A stretch of 64,000 nucleotides of DNA, taken from assembly GCF_000350225.1 (NCBI RefSeq), contig NW_005179224.1, forward strand, positions 1 through 64,000, written 5' to 3'. Position numbers and translations under genes: made by a program. The first letter of the stretch is position 1, and each line of letters opens with the position of its first letter. Below, in pieces: positions 10,720 through 19,921 of this stretch. This stretch comes from Chondrus crispus. Lineage: Eukaryota; Rhodophyta; Florideophyceae; Gigartinales; Gigartinaceae. The notes beneath the pieces are model-generated. The model had not been told where the DNA came from, ran no database searches, and worked only from the letters and a program-made list of their open reading frames with translations.

Positions 10720-11528
10720 GGCCCCTCTGTAAACGGCTCGGTTGGCAAGTCGCGAATGCCAAACCGGATAGCTCGCACCTGGTATTCTGAAGCCCCGAGT
10801 TCTGAGGGCCAGGCGCCGGACCTCAAAGACGTCCTCCTCGACAAAGGTTGTCCCCCGGCCACCCTTGTAGGACCCTCTGCCGGGTGGGCCGTCACTCTGA
10901 CTGGGGAGCCCCGGAAGAACTCCCCTGAAGGTTGCGTCCACTGGCCCTCTCGAGTCGAGACTTCGCCAGCTGTTTCGCCGCCTCCACCTCCAACCTGGAG
11001 GTGAGGTCTTCTCGTGCCGTGCGGTAAGAGTCGGAGAAGACCGCATCATGGCCCTGTTCGACAAGAAGGACATCTGGCTTCTACTCCCTGTTCTGTGGTG
11101 TCCCGGAAGTACTGTGCCCTCATCGACAGGACCTCTACAGCCGCCCGCATCGATTCTTCAGCCAGCCTGGGCCTCCTTCCCATGTCTTCCAAACTTCTTT
11201 CTTGATCTATGGCCACCGTCATGGCGGCCAATCCCAGTTCCGTCCAAACGCCGGCGGCTTTTACGTACTCCCATTCTTTTCCGGATCGCCCGTCCTTGGA
11301 CTGGAGATCGGCGAGAAACGCGTCCTGAGGAGGTTTAAAATAACCCATATGCGTAACGAGCATGTGTGGGCCCCTCTCAAAGACGCTTCTCTCGCCTACC
11401 AACTTCGAGGAATTCAGCTCGGTGACAACCACCCCGTAGTCGCGGCGCGCCGGCTTCGCCGTAGCCCAGGTGGCCCGCAGTGCAGCCGGCGGTGCGGCGG
11501 GGGCGGGGTTGTCAGTCGGTCGTGCCAT
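10720..11528 (-). pseudogene. DIRS-like Gag region
   Basis: The ATG at 11528 opens a 161-codon frame ending at 11046: a Pro/Ala-rich start, then a moderately charged segment with no recognised domain (GERSVFERGPHMLVTHMGYF, then a helical AEESMRAAVEVLSMRAQYF). A frameshift near 11050 is needed to continue into the frame 10895-10720 (LGASEYQVRAIRFGIRDLP), which joins the RT part across the solo LTR. Its position upstream of a DIRS-type RT is the only reason to call it Gag. It could also be an unrelated host exon. The 277 bases beyond the ATG (11529-11805) show nothing recognisable. Confidence 0.4.
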
Positions 11529-11805
11529 GATTCCTCGGCGGCACGCTGTGTATGTCGGGTAGAATTCGTCGCCGCCCGGAGTGGTGGGGGAATTTCTCAG
11601 AGAGAATAGACATGCCGAGGGACAGCGGCGATCGCGGCGACCCTGGGCGCTGCGCTTATATGCCTCCAGGTCGCTGCAGTGCGACGCTCGGCTGACTGGT
11701 AGCCCCTTACACCCGCTTGCTACTCCTTGGTGGGTCTCCACCCGCATACACCCTGGTGTACACGAACGCCATTGAGTTCCACCCATCGCTGTTTCGACCA
11801 GTAGG

Positions 11806-12498
11806 GTTGTCCGTAAAGTTACGAAAACGCGTGTTTTGGCGGCGTGTTTGCCCGTATTTTCTAAACGCAAAAATTTTCAGACAACACGTTTGGCAAAAAC
11901 TCACAGCATGCCGAAAACTGGGGCCATGTGAGTTTTCCACAAGTTTCACATCCGCCTGATCACAGCAGTGCCGGATCGACCCGTCTTGAAGGAAAACGAA
12001 GTGGGTTTTCCGCACTTTCAGCAGCACAAATGAGTCTCAGACTGCACGGGTCGTACCGGTTGGCGTCATGGACGCCCGTATTGTGTCATCTGCGCAGAGT
12101 CTATCAAAGGATCAAAGCGCGACAGGATCTGCCACAGATGCCGTCGAAGCAACTGCGAAAGATAGACACGTAGAAGCTTCTAAAAAGCGGTCCTCTCCAA
12201 ACGGCCCCCCTCAGCCTGTCAAGAAGACGAAACACATCGCCCTTGCGACCGAGAACCTTTCTATCCTTGTGGCGAGCTACAATATTCGCTTCAGCGAGTA
12301 TTCGAGCAGGTGCACGTGATCCGTCGGGCGGCACAACGATGTACCAGACTTGCGTTTGTTGCGGGCTGGTGCCATTCGAAGGGAACCTCGATGGAGGTCG
12401 GTCTGCAAAACTCGTGGAATTTTTCAATCTCGGGTTTAGTTTACGTCCAGCGAGTTTGTCGACAAATGGAAAAAACAACGCGTTATTTTACGGACAAC
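11806..12498. mobile_element. Terminal-inverted-repeat element (about 0.7 kb)
   Basis: The left end reads GTTGTCCGTAAAGTTACG (11806) and the right end is the inverse, TTATTTTACGGACAAC (12498), giving a 12-bp perfect terminal repeat that extends imperfectly. Inside, an open stretch (12068-12319, plus strand) encodes a Ser/Ala/Lys-rich peptide with SKKRSSPNGPPQPVKKTK. A second frame (12243-12611) has CVCC and NALFYGQ. Both look like remnants of coding sequence of unknown role. No clear target duplication was found. A copy of the right 103 bp occurs inverted at 14104-14208. It is probably a non-autonomous DNA transposon of unknown superfamily. Confidence 0.5.
12396..12498 (+). repeat. Inverted repeat, left copy
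   Basis: This 103-bp stretch matches the reverse complement of 14104-14208 at roughly 90 percent by eye, differing by one 3-bp gap, one 1-bp gap and about nine substitutions. It is the right end of the element at 11806-12498. The pair flanks the dehalogenase-like gene. Confidence 0.75.
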
Positions 12499-13028
12499 GT
12501 TTCTGTATGACTGAAAACGGGCAAAAAAATCTCGCCACTTGGGCACTTGGCTCCACGCAGTTGGCATGGAGAGTAATGCTCGCGTCTCCATCGCGAGATA
12601 TATCCAGTTGACGGCAGGCTCGAGGGTTTGGCACACTGCGTTGTACAAACAGGCGATAAGATCACGCGCCTAGGATTCATTATGAAGAGCGAGCGATGGG
12701 AGATTGACAGCGGCGGAGCTCTCGTTGGCTCGCGATAAACAGCAACCGATCTGAATCGATGGCAACCACTGATGGTACCCAACCCGTGTGCGAGAAATCT
12801 CATTAAGTCTTGACACAGTACAGCATCCTGAAACATAATCGACAGCCCATGCTAACGTTCGTCACTATGGCATTTCACATTCCCCTTGCATTCTATCTTG
12901 GGTCTGGCATAAGAAAATAAGTCGACGCACCGCTGGCAGCCGGCGATCTATGTAACCCCCGTGCAGCTTCTTCCGCTCCCCAACGTTGGCTCCATCACTC
13001 CCTCAAGCGTGCCCACAACTTTTTCACT
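12499..13028. other. Upstream region of the dehalogenase-like gene
   Basis: No reading frame or repeat with support. A weak AT-rich AAGAAAATAAG lies at about 12911, some 115 bases before the ATG. No clear TATA box was seen. Confidence 0.3.
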
Positions 13029-13966
13029 ATGCTTCGACTCACTTCCCTTCTCCTCCTCCTCTCTCTCAGCCTCTGCTCCCTTGCGCAGCCAGGCCACGAC
13101 TCTGGGCCGTCCAGTTTCACCCGCAAAAAGTATGTCATAATCAGCGGTAAGCGCATGGCCTACGTGGAAGTCGGCATTGGCGACCCCATTGTCTTCCTGC
13201 ACGGCAACCCGACCTCCTCGTACCTGTGGTACAACATCATGCCCCTCCTCGAAGGCAAAGGGCGTCTCATCGCCCTGGATTTAATCGGCATGGGCGATTC
13301 CGATAAGCTCGACAATATCGGCCCGAACCGCTACACTTTCGTCGAGCACGGCAACTACCTCTTCCCGCTGGTCGAGGCCATCGGCGTGAAGGAGCGCGTC
13401 ACCCTGGTCATCTATGACTGCGGTTCCGCTCTAGGCTTTCCGTGGGCGTACTACAACCGCAATAATCTCAACGCCGTCAAGTCCATCGTGTTCCTCGAGG
13501 CTATTGTCACCCCCTTCCTCTCGTTCAACAAGCCTCCAGACGGCACAGAGGACTTCTACCGCGTGAGGAGCCCGGCGGGCGAGAAACTGGTGCTGCAGGA
13601 GAACTTTTCCTCGAGGAACTTTTCTTTGGTAGAGGAAAATTCAGCGAAAAGGATAAAGCGGTGTATCGCAGGCCGTATTTGAAACTGGAAGAGTCGCGTA
13701 GGCTAATGCTGACGTGGCTGAGGCAGCTTCCCATCGGTGGTAAGCCGGCGGATGTCACCGCACTGGCCGGTGCGTACTCAAAGTGCCTCGAGAAGGCAAA
13801 GATTAGGAAGTTGTTCATTAACGCCAAGCCTGGCGGCCTTTCACGTTTTTCCAGGCCGGTTGTGCGGAAGTGGCCTATGCTGACGGAAGTTACGGTTCCG
13901 AGGTTTCATTTCCTACAGGGGTCGACCCCTGGCAGAATCGGCCGGGCTATTAAGAAGTGGTTGTGA
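13029..13966 (+). pseudogene. Secreted haloalkane-dehalogenase-like alpha/beta hydrolase, frameshifted
   Basis: Residues 1-20 form a strong signal peptide (a Leu/Ser run, then LAQ), which is unusual for this mostly cytoplasmic family. An alpha/beta hydrolase fold follows: MAYVEVG, the oxyanion and halide-binding HGNPTSS (N60), DLIGMGDSDK, and the nucleophile region VIYDCGSALG (D130). In haloalkane dehalogenases the residue after the nucleophile is Trp, which binds halide. Here it is Cys131, so dehalogenase activity is uncertain though hydrolase residues D130, E157 and the C-terminal His (FHFLQ) remain. The frame breaks at TTTT 13605-13608: one more T would carry it into the downstream frame that ends at 13966, giving about 312 residues, the normal family length. 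An assembly error in the T run is possible. An inverted repeat pair brackets the gene. Confidence 0.75.
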
Positions 13967-14103
13967 ATTGTATAAGAATGGGTTGTGGCAGAGCTGCTGC
14001 CTGTGTGATATTATCGTTAACTAAATGATGGACTGTGAGGTTATGTTCAAGTGACTTCACAAGCAGTTCATCGCAAGAACGGGAACGTGGCACAAATAGT
14101 AAT

Positions 14104-14208
14104 GTTGTCCGTAAAATAACGCGTTGTTTTTCCATTTGCGCACGAACTCGCTGGACGTAGAGTAAACCCGAGATTGACAAATTCCACCACGAGTTTTGCA
14201 GACTGACC
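14104..14208 (-). repeat. Inverted repeat, right copy
   Basis: It begins with GTTGTCCGTAAAATAACG, the same terminus as the element at 11806-12498, and is the inverted partner of 12396-12498. Nothing recognisable continues beyond 14208, so it is a fragment (or a solo end) of the same transposon family. Confidence 0.75.
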
Positions 14209-14272
14209 TGCAGCAAGGTACAGTTGTAAAATAGTTGCTTGTCATTCCAACAGAGAGCGTATGTTGGTATGG

Positions 14273-14456
14273 TGCAGGAACGATAGCCTCGTCTTTACTC
14301 GTGATCTGTCTTCCTCTACACTAAGTCTAGCGGTCTCACTCCGTCGTCAGTGGATCGTGGTGCGTGTATGATGTGTGCTATGGGTACACGTGTATGGTTA
14401 TCATCACCGATGGGCATGAGCGCCGCAGCGACTGCGCTGCTATGGGTATCATCACA
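14273..14456 (-). repeat. Copia 1 3' LTR (184 bp, extended)
   Basis: It matches the 5' LTR at 18966-19101 except for 48 extra bases. On the minus strand the first 16 bases (TGTGATGATACCCATA, 14456-14441) recur imperfectly at 14408-14393, and the extra segment lies between these copies. It contains the small hairpin GCAGCG-CAGT-CGCTGC. The 5' LTR has the first-copy start joined directly to what follows the second copy. Confidence 0.8.
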
Positions 14457-14479
14457 CTCCCCCCGTCGCTGTGGTGCGA

Positions 14480-16388
14480 TGCCTCGTGTGCTCTTTGCAT
14501 GGGGCAGGGGGTGTGGGGGTGCAGACTTTTAGCTGCTTTGTGAGTTTGATGAATGGCGCGGGTGTGAGAGGCTTTGTGAGGATGTCTGCGAGCATGTCGT
14601 TGGTGGGGATATGCTTGATTTGGATCGCTTTTTGTTTCGTTTGGTATGCGAGATAGTGGTGGCGGAGGTCTATGAACTTCGGCGTTTCGTGGGGCCACTG
14701 TTTTTGTCTACACGTATGGCCGATTGGTTGTCGATATGGAACGGGGTTGGTCCTGGGGGGAGCATGTTAATGTCTTTGAGGAGTCTTTGTATCCATGTCG
14801 TCTATTGAGCTGCTGCTATGGCAGCTATGTATTCATTCTCACATGTTGATAGGGCTGTGATTGTTTGCTTCATTGATCCCCAGCCCATTGGCGTTTCGTT
14901 GTAGAGATGGACCATTCCAGATATGGATTTCCTGTTGGTGACATCCGCTGCAAAATCGGCGTCGCTGTACGTTTCGAGAAGGCTGGGGAGAGCGGTTGTG
15001 TTTGCGTTGTGTTTTTCGGCTTTTTAGAGCACTCCATGGTGCTGTGTGTGTTTGAGGTATCCAATTATCCTTCCGAGGGCGTTCCAGTGCCGGGTGGTGG
15101 GGCTTTTGGCTGCGACTGATAGCCTATTTGCCACGAAGTATATATCTGGTCAGGTTGAATCTGCTATGTATCTTATGTCTCCTAGCAGCTGCTGGTATAT
15201 CTTTGTGATTTTTGGCATTGGTTCGTCATCCTCTGTGGGTCCGTGGAGTGCCGTGTTGCTGTTTTATGGTGTGGGTTTGCTGTTGCACATGTCCATTTCT
15301 GCCTTTTTGACCACGTACTGTATGGCGTTGGGTTGTGACGCGTGGATCGCTCCGTCTGGGAATTTTTTGATTGTCCATCCTAGGAGTTGTGCTGGTTCCC
15401 CAAGTTGTTCGATGTTGTATGACGTGGTGAGGATGACAGCAAATTTTTTTTGGAGCTGTTTGGACGTGCTGATTACCGTGAAGTTGTCCATGCTAACAGA
15501 TATAATGATTATGCGGTGGGGTGTGCGTCGGTGAAACAGGCACATGTCTGGTTCCGATTAGGTGAATTTGTGCTGGTGTATGAGCTTGAAGACCGCACTG
15601 AGGTATGTCTGTCCTGCTCCTGGGGTGCCGTAGATAATTTTGTAGAGCTTTCCCACTTTGTGTTGATGTTTGAATGACCCGTCAAACCTCGGGGGTTGGC
15701 GTACGTATACTGGTTCGCGTCCTGAGTGGTCGAACTTCTCATGGAGGTAGGCTGCTTTAATTTCAATATGCTCGATGTGCATGTTGAATGATGCCGCCAA
15801 TGCAAAGAGGAGGCGGACAGTTGTTTTGTCTGCTATGTATGTTGTCGTTTTCTCAGGGTCGAAGTGTACGTGCGGTATCATTTTGTTCCCTCTCGCCGAG
15901 CATCGTGCCTTTCTTTCGGTGATCTCCCCTTGTTCGTTTCTTTTGTAGCGGTACCCCATGGTCAGCGGTATTGGTTTGGTCTGTTTGGGGATTTGTGTTG
16001 AAGGTAGCCATAGCACAACTTTGTTGTTGTCCAGACTGTCGAGCTCTTTGTTGTGGGTCTTTTCTCATATGTGTGCATCTGGGTAGTTTCTGGCCTGGCC
16101 GTGGTGCATGGGGGCAGGGGATGTGGCATTGATTTATTTTGGTGTTGGCTGGGGTATGAATGTCTTAAAGAGGACGTAGACGTTGTGTGTACGGTCCAAC
16201 TCTTTGTGGTATGCCTTAAAATCAACGGTTCGGATGCGTCGTGTCTTGCCATCATGTGTGTTCATGACCATGACGTGTTGAGGGTCTGTGGCGCAGAGGT
16301 ATCGCAGCGTGAGTGCTCGTGCATGAGGCTTGCGTACCAGTGTTTTCCTAGTGATGTGTGGGACGTGTCCCAATTGTCCAAAGATCAC
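14480..16388 (-). pseudogene. Copia 1 RT and RNase H
   Basis: Right to left: a post-integrase segment (FGQLGHVP, TDPQHVMVMNTHDGKTRRIR, 16388-16134); RT fingers and palm (RKARCSARGNKM, IKAAYLHEKF, YGTPGA, 16016-15558); the catalytic box VSMDNF (15480-15497), with AAC (15483-15485) where relatives have Asp; then RNase H (AYSDADFAAD-like YSDADFAADV near 14950, ALSTCENEYIAA near 14830). Several stops and frame changes interrupt it. The Asn substitution is one G-to-A step from Asp. Confidence 0.75.
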
Positions 16389-16768
16389 GTATTAGGGTAC
16401 AGAGGGTTTGTGGACATGCCATAAAGTGGTCGGGATTTATTCGGTGCCCAGATGGAGAATGGGGTTGTATTTAAATGCCGCGTCCTTTATTTTGTCTTCC
16501 CGGTGGTAGTCCGGCAGGCCGCTGTGGTGGAGTGACGCCCGTGCTACGTTCATGATTGTGCGATTTAATCTCTCTGCAATTCCATTTTCTTGTGCGTATA
16601 GGGGACCGTGGTGGTATGCTGTACACCGCTGGCTTTGTACAGTTCTTTGGTGTGATTTGCTACGTACTCTTTTGCATTATCAGTGTGTAGTTTACGTGGT
16701 TTTGGGTACTGTCCTTTGTTCAGGTGCGACAGGACATTGTCGAGGTGATCTGGGGCTTGGTCACGTTT

Positions 16769-17877
16769 TTAGAGGAACGTGATAATGAGGTATCTAGAGT
16801 TGGTGTCTATGACGGTCATAAAGTATTGGTTGCCTCGTCTTGATGGTGTGGGGAATGGGCCACATATATCGCTGCTGAGGGCTTCTCCCCTCTTGTATCG
16901 GTGTTGCTTTCGACGGTGGCGGGCAGGGTGGAGTTTCGCTTTGGCACAGCTTGTGCATGTTACTATGGGGGGTGTCTTGGCAAGGGCTTTGGGGAGGTTT
17001 GGTATGAGTTTCCGTTTTGCCATTTGCTGGAGCGTGGATGGTCTGATGTGGTTGAAGACCATGTGCCAATGGTGGTGCTCATGCCGTGTTTTGGCATTGA
17101 CTGTGTCAGGGGGGTTGGGGCAGGGTTGTGCTGCCACTGCATTGGGATTGGATTTCCGATTGTGTGGGGTAATAATTCGCGGGGGTGCTGCAGTGCGTGA
17201 GGGAGGTGCCGCCGTTGGTGGTGCATGTGGCGTAGTGGGTTGTGGTGGCATTCTCCTTTTTTTCTTTGTCGTCTGGTGCGGCATTACTCTTGTTGCTAGT
17301 GCGTAGGGGTTGTGGTGTGCTACATTGGGGTTGTATAGGCCTTTTTCTGTACTGTGCGGTGGCTACAACTGCCGGGGGTTTTGATTTTGTGTTGATCACA
17401 TGTGCTGTGTTGGAGTAGAATGTGACAGCTCCCCACTGTGCGGCTATATCATGGACGGATAGGAGGTTCTTTTTGATGTGCGGGTTCGCGATGGCTGGTA
17501 GGTTAAGCCATTTGTNNNNNNNNNNNNNNNNNNNNNNNNNNNNNNNNNNNNNNNNNNNNNNNNNNNNNNNNNNNNNNNNNNNNNNNNNNNNNNNNNNNNN
17601 NNNNNNNNNNNNNNNTCTTGTTCGTCCGTATCTGTATGGTGCCGTGGTGTGTCGCAGGAGGGGTTCTTGACATAGCCGTGTTAGTTCGAATTTTTTGTGT
17701 GAGGGGTCGCTTGGTCGTAGTTGGTCGTATGACGTGTGTTGGATTTGCTCCGGAGTCCAGTGCGAATTTACTACCATCGCCGTCGCCATCCAGGTAATGT
17801 GGACTTGACTGTGCGTTGTATAGGTGCTCGTTGTCTTCTTGTTCATTCGTGATGGTGGCTGTGTTACCCGTTGCCAA
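16769..17877 (-). pseudogene. Copia 1 protease and integrase region
   Basis: Protease motif FALDSGANPTH lies near 17740-17775. The 100-N gap follows. The zinc-binding pre-integrase motif (HHWHMVFNHIRPSTLQQMAK, then CTSCAKAK) lies near 17020-16920, and the integrase start LSSDICGPFP near 16870. Protease and integrase sit in different frames, and the frame fails at 16769. The integrase core between 16768 and 16390 is unreadable, with many stops, so its second Asp and its Glu cannot be confirmed. Confidence 0.65.
17516..17615. other. Assembly gap (100 N)
   Basis: Exactly 100 unknown bases, the conventional spacer for a scaffold gap of unknown or estimated size. It lies between the protease motif and the pre-integrase part of copia 1. 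Confidence 0.98.
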
Positions 17878-17910
17878 TGTTTTGGTTGTGCTGGGTTTGC
17901 CTTGCTAGTA

Positions 17911-18700
17911 TCAGGAGAGCTCGGGCAAGGTGTGGTGTGCGGGTGTGGATGCAGGGTTGATCCAGGGGGATCGGTTCCATCCTTTTCCTCGTTTGCGGCC
18001 TCTGGTGCGTCTTCTGTATGCTTCTGCGTGTGTGGTGTTGGTCGCTGGTTGGGGAGTGCCGTGGGGTGTGTTTCCTGGTTGGGTTTGCCGCTCCATCGTG
18101 TGCGCGTGTACGGCTTGGAGCCTTTGTGCGAGGCTATGGATTTTGTCCAGAACAGTTCCGGTTTCTATCCAGGTGTCTTGTAAGTGCCTGTACTTGGGGT
18201 GGGCTGACGGTCCTTGTATGATGAACTGAATGGTGACTGACTCGCCGTTTTCGCTTGTGGGATAGTTGGCAAGGCGCATTCTGGTGCGTATTCCGCGGTG
18301 CCTTGTGATATACTCCTCCAGCGTTATGGTGTGTGTGAGGATCGTGTGTTCGGCTTCTTGCTTAAGGAGGAGATGAGCCGTGCTTGTCGTGTCTGAGAAG
18401 TGGTTGGTGATGGTTTGCGCTATTTTGAGTAGTGGTGCGTCCATTTCTAGATCGGCGCTCGCTGCGAATGTTGGTGGCAGTGAGTTGGTGGCAGTGAGTT
18501 GGTGATTTCCATGCGCATTATGGTGCTGTTACGTCTGTGTGCCGCGTAGAGCGGGCTGCTTTCTTCTGGTGTGGTGTACGTGGAGTCCAGGACATTTTCC
18601 ATGCCATTGATTACTGCTAAGTCGCTCAAAGCATGCTTCCACGAGGGAAAGTTGTCTCCGTTTGGGCTTATGGAGGGTAGTTTTTTGTGGATCCTGTGGT
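17911..18700 (-). pseudogene. gag: Copia 1 Gag
   Basis: The N-terminal part (about 18700-18447) reads PSISPNGDNFPSWKHALSDL, the usual copia Gag start motif with Asn-Phe-Pro-x-Trp. The rest (18444-17911) is a helical gag_pre domain (LEEYITRHRGIRTRMRLANYP) and a Thr/Pro/Arg-rich tail. The two parts lie in different frames. A perfect 14-bp tandem duplication (18471-18498) sits at the break and explains the frameshift. Confidence 0.65.
18471..18498. repeat. 14-bp tandem duplication in copia 1 gag
   Basis: Two exact copies of TTGGTGGCAGTGAG. Because 14 is not a multiple of three, the duplication shifts the gag frame. The next six bases (TTGGTG) begin a third partial copy. Confidence 0.9.
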
Positions 18701-18948
18701 ATGAGATGCCGTGTACTTATTCATTCGCCATGTTTGTTGGCTGGGTTTGGCCGCTCTCGACACTGGTTGGTGGAGGTGCAGTGCGCGGGCTCTCTACACT
18801 ATGCTGTAGAGGCGCGGGTGGTTTTCCGGGGACGTATTCAAAGCGGCCAGTGTGGGCTGGCGCTTGGGGTCCTGGCCGGTTGCGGGGTGATAGTCAGGGG
18901 TGGTGGCTTCCCGCGTTGTTGTGATCTTCTTGCGGTGGTTGTTTCGTA

Positions 18949-18960
18949 GGGTCCATAACC
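18949..18960 (-). promoter_or_regulatory. Copia 1 primer-binding site
   Basis: GGTTATGGACCC on the minus strand, five bases inside the 5' LTR. It resembles the initiator-tRNA anticodon-region complement GGTTATGGGCCC used by Drosophila copia, and the sites of the three other copia elements here. Confidence 0.6.
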
Positions 18961-18965
18961 GGTGG

Positions 18966-19101
18966 TGCAGGAATGATGGCGTCGTCTTTACCCGTGATCT
19001 GTCTTCCTCTACACTAAGTCTGGCGGTCTCACTCCGTCGTTGGTGGATCGTGGTGCGTGTATGATGTGTGCTATGTGTCCACGTGTATGGGTATCATCAC
19101 A
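18966..19101 (-). repeat. Copia 1 5' LTR (136 bp)
   Basis: Direct repeat of 14273-14456 without the 48-bp segment. The block TCTGTCTTCCTCTACACTA is identical in both. It contains the promoter of the element by position, though no TATA box is obvious. Confidence 0.8.
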
Positions 19102-19111
19102 GTTGGTATGG

Positions 19112-19919
19112 CTGTGTCACTTTTTTATGTCCAGGGTTTTGGGGAGTGCCCCCTGAGGGGCACTTATTACAGTACAGATTCGAAACGCCGCGAGCTCGCT
19201 TGGTTCACTGCGCTCTACTTTCTACTGAGGGAATACTAATTGTAGCTGCTACATCCGAGACGATCGGGGGTAGAGGATAGAGAAGCTGCAATAATACGGT
19301 ATAACTTACAATTGTTTGTGATACCCTGTGCGAAGGTAGTTGCCTACCTAGTTTGCAAGACCGTCTCCTCCTCTTTGTTAATCCGTTATTCTCTCAGCGC
19401 GACTCTTTGAGACCTGCCACTTGCCCGGCTCCGCACGCGTTTGAATATCAATCCTGCCGTCAGGCCTAAGAAACTGACAGGCTGACTCCCTTCTGTCTAC
19501 AGTACGGCTGATCGTGTCTGTGGTCGTTGCGATGTATTCAGCACTTGGCTAGCGTGTTTCGGTCTGCTCTACCCACTGCCCGGACTCTTTCCTTTAGAAT
19601 ATCGTACTCTAGCTTCCCTGTTAAGTACTTATCAATCTTCCCTCCTCTCGTCCTGCCATTCCCATTCCTCTGCGCTCTTTCTTTTCGCGTTCAGTGCCTT
19701 TTGCACTCTCTTGGAGTGCCTCCATTCCGTGAGTTCTACCTATGCGACCTCTCACTGAACGGCCACGGCGCATTGCGGCGTGCGCCAATTGTGACACGTG
19801 CACTTCCAGTATGACCCCGTTTCATAATTTAATGTGTAAAACTTGTTCAACCTGTATCTACCAGTTCACAACTACTATGCCGGAACACGTAGGCTCGTTC
19901 ACAACAGTACCTGCCGAGG
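19112..19919. other. Spacer between copia 1 and a Tigger-like element
   Basis: No supported gene. It contains the palindrome AGTGCCCC-CTGA-GGGGCACT (19145-19164), an 8-bp perfect stem with a tetraloop. The open frame 19527-19814 has no recognisable domain. Confidence 0.4.
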
Positions 19920-19921
19920 TA

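Larger units (their letters stand above)
8715..11528 (-). mobile_element. DIRS-like retroelement, interrupted by a solo LTR
   Basis: On the minus strand, a gag-like frame (from 11528), a linker, an RT and an RNase H lie in that order. The RT type, with DIQSGYRHFYVHPD, LPFGWGGS and PYIDDF, is characteristic of DIRS/Ngaro-type tyrosine-recombinase retrotransposons rather than gypsy or copia. No tyrosine recombinase, split direct repeats or inverted termini are visible, so the element is truncated at the gypsy junction near 8715. The two parts (10720-11528 and 8720-10224) are separated by a gypsy LTR. Removing the LTR and one GGCC copy restores a continuous reading frame across the junction, which shows that they were one element. 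Confidence 0.7.
14273..19101 (-). mobile_element. Ty1/copia element 1 (decayed)
   Basis: The copia order gag, protease, integrase, RT, RNase H runs right to left. LTRs are at 18966-19101 (5') and 14273-14456 (3'), both TG...CA on the plus strand as written. The polypurine GGGGGGAG lies next to the 3' LTR (14457-14465 read on the minus strand). A primer site reading GGTTATGGACCC on the minus strand (18949-18960) follows the 5' LTR after five bases. The same 10 bases, GTTGGTATGG, flank both ends (14263-14272 and 19102-19111). The 3' LTR is 48 bp longer than the 5' LTR. Frames are heavily damaged. The RT box SMDN, where relatives have SMDD, shows that it is inactive. Confidence 0.85.

Noticed and set aside
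11806-12498. Tc1/mariner-type element with TA target site
   Set aside because: No TA or other duplication flanks the termini.
13590-13670. Intron in the dehalogenase-like gene
   Set aside because: No GT...AG pair removes a segment and restores the frame; a single missing T in TTTT explains the break and gives the normal family length.
16053-17306. Long plus-strand open frames opposite copia 1
   Set aside because: They are antisense shadows of integrase and RT; the minus-strand frames carry the conserved motifs.
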